This document shows positions 6,050-12,757 of a DNA stretch of 12,803 bases, in pieces. The position numbers were made by a program, and so were the translations under genes. How positions within the stretch are numbered: the stretch's first letter is position 1; the number at the start of each line of letters is the position of its first letter. The notes beneath the pieces were generated by a model. It saw nothing but the letters and a program-made list of their open reading frames with translations. It ran no database searches and had not been told where the DNA came from. This DNA is from Alphaproteobacteria bacterium (GTDB lineage Bacteria; Pseudomonadota; Alphaproteobacteria; Rhizobiales; Hyphomicrobiaceae). The stretch is taken from the NCBI GenBank assembly GCA_024279745.1, contig JAJRRE010000166.1:1-12803 (forward strand), written 5' to 3'.

Positions 6050-7042
6050 TCAGGTCCCGGCAATACGGTTTTGGAACCGTGAGCGATAATACAGCCTTCC
6101 TGCTCTACCATCGTCATGTTCGGTAAATCCTGATCTGTTGTGCAGGACGTTATTGCTGATCAGGCCTTGCCCCGGTTTGAGGCGATGGCTGATCACGTCG
6201 CGCCCCTGCGCTACCAGCTCTATCAAAAAAGCCGCGCCTGCGCGCGTATCGTCAGTGTCGCGCCAGACAATATTACGCGCGCGGGCAGAATAGCGCATCT
6301 GCAGCGCCCCGGACACCGGATCGACGTAAAAAACCGGACCGATGCTCTGGGGGCGAACCGTGCCGTCTTTTTCTTCATTGGCCGGAATGGTCAGACATTG
6401 CTCATGCGTCAGCGCTCTGATCAGCGCGTTGGATTTATCGCGCACACGAATATAGGCGAGCTCAGGATCGAGCAGCGCATTTTCGCCGCCGCTGGCCGCG
6501 TCGCGCACGCAGTGCAGAACCATCGCCTGAATGCGCTCACTGGCGGCGTTATAATAGCCATCGGTATGCCAGCTTAACGGGCGGTTGGTGTAAGGGATGT
6601 AACCGCCGCGCGGGCCTGTGTCTGTAATTTCAAGAGCAACAATGCCGTCTTCGTTGGCTGAGCGGTGCGCCTCCAGGGCGTGCAGACCAAAGGCCGACAT
6701 GAACGCACGTAGTTTGCTGCGAATTTCATTCTGGCCGTCAGCTGTAGTGGCGCCATCGTGACCCGTGGCTGTGCCGCAATCATAACCCGCGGCCGTGCCG
6801 CAATCATAAAACGACATATTCGCGCGGGCGCAATTGGCAAGAATTGTTTCGTGTTCTGCGCTGGTCAAGCTGGCCAGATCGGCGATTTTTACCATCAGAT
6901 CCGCAGCCGTTTTTGGCGCATTGGCCAGCTTTAATGTCCGCCAGCTTTGATAAGCAGTGCCGTTTTCCAGCTCAAACGGCGATTCCATGGGCTCGCCGTG
7001 AGCTTTTGTGACGTGATCATTGGGGAACTGACGGCTGACCAT
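6050..7042 (-). CDS. TauD/TfdA-family Fe(II)/2-oxoglutarate-dependent dioxygenase
   Basis: The 330-residue product carries the facial triad of the family: His159 and Asp161 in SWHTDGYYN, and the distal His301 in ISNNVLHNRSGF. Arg316 or Arg320 (GRLYYRSRF) is the likely 2-oxoglutarate anchor. Other family-like blocks are ALEITDTGPRGGYIPYTNRPL and SGGENALLDPELAYIRVRD. Enzymes of this type hydroxylate a substrate next to a leaving group; TauD, for example, releases sulfite from taurine. The substrate here is not determined. The ATG at 7042 has GGAGAG 7 bases upstream. It is the first gene of the leftward cluster leading to cysG and is divergent from dsrA. An unusual feature is an in-frame tandem repeat at residues 79-94 (YDCGTAAG/YDCGTATG) within a Gly/Ala/Thr/Asp-rich insertion. 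Confidence 0.9.
   Translation of the reverse strand: MVSRQFPNDHVTKAHGEPMESPFELENGTAYQSWRTLKLANAPKTAADLMVKIADLASLTSAEHETILANCARANMSFYDCGTAAGYDCGTATGHDGATTADGQNEIRSKLRAFMSAFGLHALEAHRSANEDGIVALEITDTGPRGGYIPYTNRPLSWHTDGYYNAASERIQAMVLHCVRDAASGGENALLDPELAYIRVRDKSNALIRALTHEQCLTIPANEEKDGTVRPQSIGPVFYVDPVSGALQMRYSARARNIVWRDTDDTRAGAAFLIELVAQGRDVISHRLKPGQGLISNNVLHNRSGFTEHDDGRAGRLYYRSRFQNRIAGT
6761..6808. repeat. 24-base tandem duplication inside the dioxygenase gene
   Basis: Two adjacent 24-base units (6761-6784 and 6785-6808) differ at only two positions, both T/C. They encode the eight-residue blocks YDCGTATG and YDCGTAAG. The neighbouring HDGATTAD looks like a more diverged third unit. The length keeps the frame, and the repeat lies ahead of the catalytic core. 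Confidence 0.9.
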
Positions 7043-7476
7043 GTTTTCTCTCCAAATGCGGTGTTGAAAGCGCTCTGAGATCGGTTTTTCTTAGAAATAT
7101 TTTGCGTGCCAAACAACTGGTTTCAACGAATTTCCAGTCAATGTGGTTGTGCGCATTGCCATGAAGGGTGGGATTAACGAATTTTTAATGGTGCATCAAA
7201 ATGCCCCGATTTGAGTCGTTCGGTTAACTCCTTGTAGTGCGGCGCACAACCATCAGTATTTCTACCGTAGCATCAATGAAAAGTTGGAATCGCAGCAAAA
7301 TTCTTACTTTCGCTTTGACATCCAGCGGGCATATGGTGCGACGCAGCGAGCGCCGACCGCGCTGCAGCATAGGTAGGTTATCCCGTTGAATTACCGTTAT
7401 ATAGCAGATCAATCTTGAATATTCGAATTATCTAATATAGACAAGAGCGCACAGATTGCTACTGTGCAATGGAGAG

Positions 7477-7490
7477 ACAATTAGAATTGT
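7477..7490. promoter_or_regulatory. 14-base palindrome upstream of dsrA, possible operator
   Basis: ACAATTAGAATTGT has perfect 6-base arms around AG and lies about 130 bases before the dsrA start. The position and symmetry suit a binding site for a dimeric regulator, possibly the one that couples dsr expression to sulfur supply. The cognate protein is unknown. Confidence 0.3.
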
Positions 7491-7562
7491 TCTACTTGCA
7501 CCGACGCGACAACGGGATAAAGATGTATGATCTAACGCAGGATTTTACAGATCGTGTAGAAT

Positions 7563-7592
7563 TTGAAGCCTGCGCAGTGATTGCAATAATAA
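7563..7592 (+). promoter_or_regulatory. Weak candidate sigma-70 promoter for dsrA
   Basis: TTGAAG (7563-7568) and TAATAA (7587-7592) are separated by 18 bases. This would start transcription around 7600, leaving a leader of about 20 bases before the dsrA ATG. The match is modest, and other AT-rich boxes upstream are possible. Confidence 0.2.
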
Positions 7593-7619
7593 CCACTGGA
7601 TGGCACCGGAGAGGACACC

Positions 7620-8909
7620 ATGGCAACTGACGATAAAAGCACACCGATTGAGAAGCACCCGACCCCAATGCTCGACGAGCTTGAAGGAGGTCCTTGGCCC
7701 AGTTTTGTTACTGGCCTGAAGCGGCTGCGTGACACTGAAGGTGCTCAGTATGCCCCCATGATGAACGACCTTCTGGGGCAACTTGAGCATTCTTATGAGA
7801 ACAAGAAGGGCTATTGGAAGGGCGGCGTTGTATCCGTCTATAAATATGGCGGCGGTATCATTCCGCGCTTTTCCGAAGTCGCAGAGAAATATCCTGAATC
7901 AAAAGAATTCCATACGCTGCGCGTAATGCCGCCTCCGGGCAATCACTATGATTCAAAAACCATGCGCGCGCTTTGTGATGTGTGGGAAAAAACCGGTTCG
8001 GGACTGATTGCGTTTCACGGTCAAACCGGCAACATCATGTTTCAGGGCGCGACCACTGAAAACACGCAAAAAGCTTTTGATGAGCTGAATGAAATCGGCT
8101 TTGACCTTGGCGGCGCCGGGCCTTGCCTGCGTACAGCCATGAGCTGTGTTGGCGCGTCCCGTTGTGAAATGTCGTGCTTTGACGAGCAGCGCGCTCATAT
8201 CGACATCATCAATGAGTATGTTGGCGAAATCCATCGCCCGGCTCTGCCTTACAAGATTAAGTTTAAATTCTCTGGCTGTCCCAATGACTGCGTTAATGCC
8301 ATTCACCGCGCCGACTTTGCTGTGATCGGTACCTGGCGCGACGACATGAAGGTCAACCAGGACGAAGTAAAAGCCTATGTCGAGAAGGTTGGCCGCAAAT
8401 ATATGATCGATTCAGTTATTACCAACTGTCCGACGCGCGCGCTCAGCCTCAATGACGACAATACGCTTGAAGTCGATAACAAGAGCTGCGTGCGCTGCAT
8501 GCATTGCTTGAATGTTATGCCAAAAGCATTGTCGCCGGGCGATGACAAAGGCATCACGATTTTGATTGGCGGTAAGCGTTCGCTTAAAGTCGGCGATTTG
8601 ATGGGCACGGTAATTGTGCCATTCATGAAGCTCGACACGGATGAAGATTTCGAAAAGCTGACCGAGTTTGCCGGTGAAGTGATCGAGTTCTTTGGCGATA
8701 ATGCGCTTGAGCATGAGCGTGTTGGTGAAACCATCGACCGGATTGGTCTGCCAGCCTTCCTGGAAGCTATGGAAATCGATCCAGATCCAAACATGGTCAA
8801 TCATCCGCGTACCAGTAGCTATGTGCGCACCGATGACTTTGATGAAGAAGCCGCGAAATATTTCGAAAGACAAGCCAAGAAGGCCGGTCTCACAGTGGCG
8901 GCTGAGTAA
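7620..8909 (+). CDS. dsrA: Reverse dissimilatory sulfite reductase alpha subunit DsrA
   Basis: The 429-residue product is a full-length DsrA. The siroheme-coupled [4Fe-4S] ligands are visible as C176-x5-C182 (SCVGASRC) and C220-x3-C224 (SGCPNDC). The inserted ferredoxin domain has C270 (NCPTRA) and C290-x2-C293-x2-C296 (CVRCMHCLNVMPKAL). Substrate-side basic residues lie around KIKFKFSGCPNDC. With DsrB it forms the alpha2beta2 cytoplasmic enzyme. In sulfur oxidisers this runs in reverse, oxidising persulfidic sulfur (delivered on DsrC) to sulfite. The direction is inferred from the dsrEFH genes downstream, not from DsrA alone. The ATG at 7620 is preceded by GGAGAGGA. It is the first gene of the operon, and its siroheme is presumably supplied by the divergent cysG. 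Confidence 0.98.
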   Translation: MATDDKSTPIEKHPTPMLDELEGGPWPSFVTGLKRLRDTEGAQYAPMMNDLLGQLEHSYENKKGYWKGGVVSVYKYGGGIIPRFSEVAEKYPESKEFHTLRVMPPPGNHYDSKTMRALCDVWEKTGSGLIAFHGQTGNIMFQGATTENTQKAFDELNEIGFDLGGAGPCLRTAMSCVGASRCEMSCFDEQRAHIDIINEYVGEIHRPALPYKIKFKFSGCPNDCVNAIHRADFAVIGTWRDDMKVNQDEVKAYVEKVGRKYMIDSVITNCPTRALSLNDDNTLEVDNKSCVRCMHCLNVMPKALSPGDDKGITILIGGKRSLKVGDLMGTVIVPFMKLDTDEDFEKLTEFAGEVIEFFGDNALEHERVGETIDRIGLPAFLEAMEIDPDPNMVNHPRTSSYVRTDDFDEEAAKYFERQAKKAGLTVAAE

Positions 8910-8918
8910 ACCAACATT

Positions 8919-8966
8919 ACTGACGCGCTGTGGCCTCGTGCCGCGATACAAAGCGCGTCAGTTTTT
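8919..8966 (+). terminator. Terminator-like hairpin between dsrA and dsrB
   Basis: A perfect 11-bp stem, ACTGACGCGCT (8919-8929) with AGCGCGTCAGT (8952-8962), encloses 22 bases. These contain a small inner stem, GGC 8932-8934 with GCC 8940-8942. The T at 8962 is followed directly by four more T. It looks like an intrinsic terminator with a large loop, yet it lies between two subunit genes that must both be expressed. It may act as partial terminator, RNase-processing site or 3'-end stabiliser for a dsrA transcript. Confidence 0.7.
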
Positions 8967-8992
8967 ACAAGTATTCCGACGGGAGGAATTAA

Positions 8993-10072
8993 ATGAGTCA
9001 GGCAACTGAGATGCGCAAGCCGATTGAATCGGGTGTGCCGGAGCCTAAGCAATTTATGCATCCAGTGATGGTCAAGAACTTTGGCGCGTGGGACTGGCAT
9101 GAGCGGCCCCGCCCAGGTGTTCTGCACCACCGCGCGAAAAGCGGCGATGATATCTGGACCGTGCGTGCTGGTACACAGCGCCAGATGGACCTTTATACGC
9201 TGCGCCTGCTGTGCGATATCGCGGATGAGTTTGCCGACGGCCATTTCCGCTTCACCACGCGCTCGAACATTGAATATATGGTGGCCGATGAGGCTAAGGT
9301 TCAGCCACTGATCGACAAGCTTTTGAAAGAAGGCTTCCCTGTCGGCGGTACTGGCAACTCGATCTCCATGATTTCTCATACGCAAGGCTGGCTGCATTGC
9401 GACATCCCCGGTACCGACGCATCGGGTGTTGTGAAAAGTCTAATGGACCGGATGCACGAAGAATTCATCCGCGAAGAAATGCCGAACCGCGTGCGTATCA
9501 CGACCTCATGCTGCCAGATTAACTGCGGCGGTCAGGGCGATATTGCGATCAACGTGCAATATACCAAGCCACCCAAAATCGACCACAACCTGGTTGCCAA
9601 TCAGTGCGAACGCCCGTCAGTTGTCGCGCGTTGCCCGGTTGCTGCTATCCGTCCGGCCATGGTCAACGGTAAGCCGTCGCTGGAAGTCGATGAGAAGAAA
9701 TGCATCTGCTGCGGTGCCTGTTATCCGCCCTGCCCACCGATGCAGATCAACGGCGAAGATTCCACCAAGATTGCGATCTGGGTTGGCGGCAAACATTCCA
9801 ATGCGCGCACCAAACCAACATTCCATAAGCTGGTCATTGCCAATCTGCCCAACAACCCGCCGCGCTGGCCGGAAGTTGAGGAGAAGGTAATGATGATCCT
9901 CAAAGCCTATAAGGAAAACGCGCGAGACTGGGAACGCGTGGGTGAATGGATTGAGCGTATTGGTTGGCCTCGCTTCTTCGAGATCACTGGCCTGGCGTTC
10001 ACCAAGCATCATCTTGATACCTGGACTGGTGCACGTCACCAAATGAACCATTCAACTCATATCCGGTTCTAA
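8993..10072 (+). CDS. dsrB: Reverse dissimilatory sulfite reductase beta subunit DsrB
   Basis: The 359-residue product is full length. Characteristic DsrB segments are TRSNIEYMV, GWLHCDIPGTDASG (Cys136) and ITTSCCQINCGGQGD (Cys173, Cys174, Cys178), which form the siroheme/[4Fe-4S] region. The ferredoxin insertion has C237-x2-C240-x2-C243-x3-C247-P (CICCGACYPPCP). The C-terminus (WPRFFEITGLAFTKHHLD) matches the family. It pairs with DsrA in the cytoplasmic heterotetramer. The ATG at 8993 has the strong site GGGAGGA at 8981-8987. The gene follows dsrA after 83 bases and precedes dsrE after an unusually long 272-base gap. Confidence 0.98.
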   Translation: MSQATEMRKPIESGVPEPKQFMHPVMVKNFGAWDWHERPRPGVLHHRAKSGDDIWTVRAGTQRQMDLYTLRLLCDIADEFADGHFRFTTRSNIEYMVADEAKVQPLIDKLLKEGFPVGGTGNSISMISHTQGWLHCDIPGTDASGVVKSLMDRMHEEFIREEMPNRVRITTSCCQINCGGQGDIAINVQYTKPPKIDHNLVANQCERPSVVARCPVAAIRPAMVNGKPSLEVDEKKCICCGACYPPCPPMQINGEDSTKIAIWVGGKHSNARTKPTFHKLVIANLPNNPPRWPEVEEKVMMILKAYKENARDWERVGEWIERIGWPRFFEITGLAFTKHHLDTWTGARHQMNHSTHIRF

Positions 10073-10344
10073 TATTTGAATTTGATGATTGATGCTGTCG
10101 GGGTTTACCGGCGATCAATTTCCAGGCTGATAAAAGCCTGAGCGACCTTACAAGACAGTGCTGCACCGCTACGGCGGTGCGGCTTAAGACTTTGGGTGTG
10201 GGAACTTTAAGTAGTTTTCACGCAGCGGCTCCGCTTATCTGTGGCGCTGCGACAAATGAAGAGCCGTACCTGCATTTGAAGCTAGAATTCAGCTTGGCGA
10301 TTTGTAGGTGTGAGATAGATCAAAACCGATAAGGATTAAAGCTC
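10073..10344 (+). other. Structured spacer between dsrB and dsrE
   Basis: There is no gene in this 272-base gap, but three hairpins are perfect in their arms: CAGGCT (10123-10128) / AGCCTG (10135-10140) with a 6-base loop; GCACCGC (10163-10169) / GCGGTGC (10174-10180) with loop TACG, extendable by two pairs; and CGCAGCG (10221-10227) / CGCTGCG (10245-10251). A further inverted repeat AAGCT (10279-10283) / AGCTT (10291-10295) flanks GAATTC-containing sequence closer to dsrE. None has a strong T run. The spacer could be a processing region, a small-RNA source, or hold an internal promoter. Confidence 0.6.
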
Positions 10345-10737
10345 GTGAAATTCGGTATTGTAGTGAATGAGGGGCCCTATACGCATCAGGCGGCCGACTC
10401 TGCCTATCAGTTTACCAAGGCTGTGCTTGAAAAAGGCCATGAGGTTTTTCGCGTCTTTTTCTATCATGACGGCGTGAACAATGGCACCCGGTTAACGGTT
10501 CCCCCTGGTGATGAGCGTGACATCCAGAAGAACTGGACTGCGCTGGCTGAAGAACACAAGGTTGATCTGGTCATCTGTATCGCAGCGGCGCAGCGGCGCG
10601 GCATTCTCGATGCGAATGAAGCCAAACGGCAAGGCAAGGACGCGGACAATATCGCACCGGGCTTTCGCATTTCGGGTCTTGGCCAATTGATCGAAGCAGG
10701 TATTGAAGCAGACCGTTTGGTCACGTTCGGAGATTAA
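10345..10737 (+). CDS. dsrE: Sulfur-relay protein DsrE
   Basis: The 130-residue product is a TusD/DsrE-type protein, starting MKFGIVVNEGPYTHQAADSAYQF and containing FRVFFYHDGV and VDLVICIAAAQRRGI. The sulfur-carrying cysteine falls at residue 78, the same position as the functional Cys78 of Allochromatium vinosum DsrE. With DsrF and DsrH it forms a hexameric complex (two copies of each) that binds persulfide sulfur and passes it towards DsrC. The start is GTG at 10345, supported by AAGGA at 10331-10335. It is followed by dsrF after 11 bases. Confidence 0.96.
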   Translation: MKFGIVVNEGPYTHQAADSAYQFTKAVLEKGHEVFRVFFYHDGVNNGTRLTVPPGDERDIQKNWTALAEEHKVDLVICIAAAQRRGILDANEAKRQGKDADNIAPGFRISGLGQLIEAGIEADRLVTFGD

Positions 10738-10748
10738 GGGGTACAGCA

Positions 10749-11177
10749 ATGTCTGAAGCAGCTGGCGGCGGCGCCACTTCAAAAAAATTCCTATATGTAA
10801 ATCGTAAGGCACCTTACGGCACGATCTATGCGCTTGAGTCGCTGGAAGTTGTGCTGATCGGAGCGGCCTTTGAGCAGGACGTGTCGTTGGCGTTCATCGA
10901 CGACGGCGTGTTTCAACTATCCAAGGGCCAGTCCACGGACGCGATCGGCGTGAAGAATTTTTCGCCGACATATCGCGCGCTTGGTGACTACGAGGTGACC
11001 AAGCTTTATGTCGAAAAAGAATCCCTCGATGAGCGCGGCCTCACGCTCGACGATTTGATGGACGTTACCTATGAAGACGAAGACGACGACTATGAAGAAA
11101 AACCGTCGATCCGGGTCGTCAGTCGTTCTGAGCTTGCCGACATTATGGCCGGCCAGGACGTCATCTTAAGCTTTTAG
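10749..11177 (+). CDS. dsrF: Sulfur-relay protein DsrF
   Basis: The 142-residue product is a TusC/DsrF-type protein: KKFLYVNRKAPYGTIYALESLEVVLIGAAF, then LAFIDDGVFQL and GVKNFSPTYRALGDYEV. It contains no cysteine at all, so within the DsrEFH complex its role is structural rather than sulfur-binding. Two features are slightly unusual: a Gly/Ala-rich N-terminal tail of about 10 residues and a strongly acidic loop near residues 106-116 (YEDEDDDYEE). The ribosome-binding site is AAGGGG just upstream. Confidence 0.95.
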   Translation: MSEAAGGGATSKKFLYVNRKAPYGTIYALESLEVVLIGAAFEQDVSLAFIDDGVFQLSKGQSTDAIGVKNFSPTYRALGDYEVTKLYVEKESLDERGLTLDDLMDVTYEDEDDDYEEKPSIRVVSRSELADIMAGQDVILSF

Positions 11178-11195
11178 AAAACGGGAGTGAACCCC

Positions 11196-11504
11196 ATGTC
11201 TATTTTGCACACGGTCAATAAATCACCGTTTGAAAAAAATGCTCTGTCCAGCTGCCTGGGCCATACCAAGTCTGGCGACGGCGTTTTGCTGATAGAAGAC
11301 GCGGTCTACGGCGCGCTCAAAGGCACCAAATCTTCCGATCAGGTCGAGGCGGCAAAAAGCACCGTTGGCCTTTATGTGCTGGGGCCTGATCTGGCGGCCA
11401 GAGGCTTGGCCGCAGACCGGCTGCTGGACGGCGTAACCGTTGTTGATTACGGCGGCTTTGTCGATCTGGTTGCTAAATATGATACCACGCAGGCTTGGCT
11501 CTAG
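11196..11504 (+). CDS. dsrH: Sulfur-relay protein DsrH
   Basis: The 102-residue product is a TusB/DsrH-type protein beginning MSILHTVNKSPFEKNALSSCL. The active cysteine is residue 20, matching Cys20 of A. vinosum DsrH. The central strands are DGVLLIEDAVYGAL and VGLYVLGPDLAARG. The ATG at 11196 is chosen over the in-frame GTG at 11187 because GGGAG (11183-11187) is 8 bases from the ATG and overlaps the GTG. It completes the DsrEFH complex. The stop codon lies inside a 14-base palindrome. Confidence 0.94.
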   Translation: MSILHTVNKSPFEKNALSSCLGHTKSGDGVLLIEDAVYGALKGTKSSDQVEAAKSTVGLYVLGPDLAARGLAADRLLDGVTVVDYGGFVDLVAKYDTTQAWL

Positions 11505-11519
11505 AGCCAGAGGCCTTTT
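11492..11519 (+). terminator. Palindrome/hairpin spanning the dsrH stop codon
   Basis: TGGCTCTAGAGCCA (11496-11509) is a perfect 14-base palindrome containing the dsrH TAG. It extends with GGC (11492-11494) / GCC (11513-11515) across a small bulge and is followed by TTTT. It may act as a leaky terminator or processing hairpin separating dsrEFH from dsrC. Confidence 0.4.
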
Positions 11520-11563
11520 CAAAACTGACTGCCTGACGACGCTTCCAACCTAGGAGACTAAAA

Positions 11564-11896
11564 ATGGCATATTCCGTAAACGGCGCCACTGTAGAACATG
11601 ACGAAGAAGGCTATATCACTGATCTGTCAAGCTGGACCAAAGAGCTGGCCGATGTGATTGCCACTGAAGAAAAAATCGACATGAATGAAGAGCACTGGGA
11701 AATCGTCAACTTCCTGCGCGACTATTACGACGAATATCAGATTGCGCCTGCTGTTCGTGTGCTCATCAAAGCCATTAAGAAAAAATGGGGCAAGGAAAGA
11801 GGCAACAACGAGTATATGTATGAGTTGTTCCCTTATGGTCCTGCCAAGCAAGCTTGTAAGATTGCCGGCCTGCCTAAACCAACCGGCTGCGTGTAA
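11564..11896 (+). CDS. dsrC: Sulfur carrier protein DsrC
   Basis: The 110-residue product is a genuine DsrC rather than a TusE-only homologue. It has the conserved C-terminal arm ending ACKIAGLPKPTGCV, with Cys98 and the penultimate Cys109 separated by ten residues. Other family blocks are DEEGYITDLSSW, HWEIVNFLRDYYDEYQIAPAVR and LFPYGPAKQACKIAG. DsrC carries sulfur as a persulfide or trisulfide between DsrEFH, DsrAB and the DsrMKJOP membrane complex. The ribosome-binding site is AGGAG (11552-11556), 7 bases from the ATG. Hairpins flank the gene on both sides, compatible with a separately stabilised, abundant transcript. Confidence 0.98.
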   Translation: MAYSVNGATVEHDEEGYITDLSSWTKELADVIATEEKIDMNEEHWEIVNFLRDYYDEYQIAPAVRVLIKAIKKKWGKERGNNEYMYELFPYGPAKQACKIAGLPKPTGCV

Positions 11897-11965
11897 TCGC
11901 CAGAGCGATTGCTGGTTTTGCAATAATAAACAGTAACTGGCTGAGCCGGGCAAAACTATGCCCGG
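11895..11965 (+). other. Two hairpins between dsrC and dsrM
   Basis: AATCGC (11895-11900) / GCGATT (11905-11910) forms a tight hairpin with a 4-base loop beginning on the dsrC stop codon; TTTT follows six bases later. CCGGGCA (11946-11952) / TGCCCGG (11959-11965) is a 7-bp GC-rich stem just before the dsrM ribosome-binding site, with no T run. The first may protect or end the dsrC message, and the second may mark the 5' end of the dsrM part. Confidence 0.5.
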
Positions 11966-11987
11966 TACGGCAAGGGGAGACTACGGC

Positions 11988-12743
11988 GTGCTTACCACGA
12001 TCTATGCGCTTGTCTTTTATGCGGCGTTCATCGTCCTAGTTGGCGGGATCATCTATCGGATCCGCCAATATAGCGCGACGCCCATTCCATTGAAGATCCC
12101 AACGACGCCGGCGCCGACAACGCGCAGCGGTGTTGTTCTTCGCATGGGCCGCGAGGTGGTCTTTTTCGAAAGCCTGTTCAAATCCAATAAATGGATTTGG
12201 CTGTTTGGCTGGGTCTTTCATTTTGCCCTGTTACTGGTTTTGCTACGTCATCTGCGTTATTTCACCCAGCCGGTCTGGGAGTGGGTGGTGCTACTTCAGC
12301 CCTTCGGCAAATATGCCGGTTTTGCCATGGTTGCCGGGTTGCTGGCGCTCTGGGCGCGCCGGTTTGTTGTGCCGCGCGTTCGTTATATTTCCGCGCCATC
12401 CGATCATTTGATGCTGGCCTTGATCGTTGCGATTGGCGTGAGCGGTCTGGGCATGAAATATGTCGATCCGACCGACATCGTGGCGCTGAAAGCCTTCTTT
12501 CTTGGCCTGATGTATTTCGACTGGCAGCCCATTCCCGGCGACACAGTGCTGCTCATTCATCTGGCACTGGTGGCGATTTTGATGATCATTTTCCCGATCT
12601 CGAAACTGCTGCATGCGCCGGGTCTGTTTTTCTCGCCGTCGCGCACGATGGTCGATGATCCGCGCGAAAACCGTTATGTGTCGAGTTGGTCACGTCTTTC
12701 ATCTGATAATGGCGAAGCCAGCAAATCCGATGCGGCACAGTAA
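11988..12743 (+). CDS. dsrM: DsrM, membrane cytochrome b subunit of the DsrMKJOP complex
   Basis: The product has 251 residues with the GTG start at 11988, supported by AAGGGGAG at 11973-11980; the earlier ATG at 11958 lies inside a hairpin and has no ribosome-binding site. Five hydrophobic helices are visible at about 3-23, 68-88, 108-125, 139-156 and 185-207, the NarI-like pattern of DsrM. Histidines in or near helices (78, 88, 140, 191, 209) are the candidate heme b ligands. DsrM passes electrons between the quinone pool and the cytoplasmic Fe-S protein DsrK, which is thought to act on DsrC. The hydrophilic C-terminal tail (RLSSDNGEASKSDAAQ) is poorly conserved in appearance. dsrK follows after 14 bases. 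Confidence 0.95.
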   Translation: MLTTIYALVFYAAFIVLVGGIIYRIRQYSATPIPLKIPTTPAPTTRSGVVLRMGREVVFFESLFKSNKWIWLFGWVFHFALLLVLLRHLRYFTQPVWEWVVLLQPFGKYAGFAMVAGLLALWARRFVVPRVRYISAPSDHLMLALIVAIGVSGLGMKYVDPTDIVALKAFFLGLMYFDWQPIPGDTVLLIHLALVAILMIIFPISKLLHAPGLFFSPSRTMVDDPRENRYVSSWSRLSSDNGEASKSDAAQ

Positions 12744-12757
12744 GGGAGCATTGAGCA

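Larger units (their letters stand above)
7043..7619. promoter_or_regulatory. Divergent control region between the dioxygenase/cysG cluster and the dsr operon
   Basis: This 577-base region has no credible gene and must hold the promoters of both clusters. Visible structure: the 9-base direct repeat AACGAATTT at 7125-7133 and 7176-7184, an ATTCGAAT palindrome near 7420, and the perfect inverted repeat ACAATTAGAATTGT at 7477-7490 (arms of 6, spacer AG). The stretch around 7390-7440 is strongly AT-rich. A strong ribosome-binding site, GGAGAGGA, precedes the dsrA ATG. Confidence 0.6.

Noticed and set aside
6761..6808. CRISPR-like repeat
   Set aside because: The units are directly adjacent without spacers and in frame inside a coding sequence.
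7144..7160. Sigma-54 promoter-like TGG...TTGC element in the divergent region
   Set aside because: The GG-GC spacing is 11 bases instead of the required 10, and the first half matches the consensus poorly.
7315..7343. Perfect TTGACA box upstream of dsrA
   Set aside because: No acceptable -10 hexamer lies 16-18 bases downstream.
8375..8951. Minus-strand ORFs within dsrA
   Set aside because: They are complementary to highly conserved DsrA codons; no ribosome-binding site or family features are visible.
11958..11987. ATG at 11958 as the dsrM start
   Set aside because: It lies in the loop of a GC-rich hairpin with no ribosome-binding site. The GTG at 11988 has AAGGGGAG upstream and begins the first transmembrane helix.
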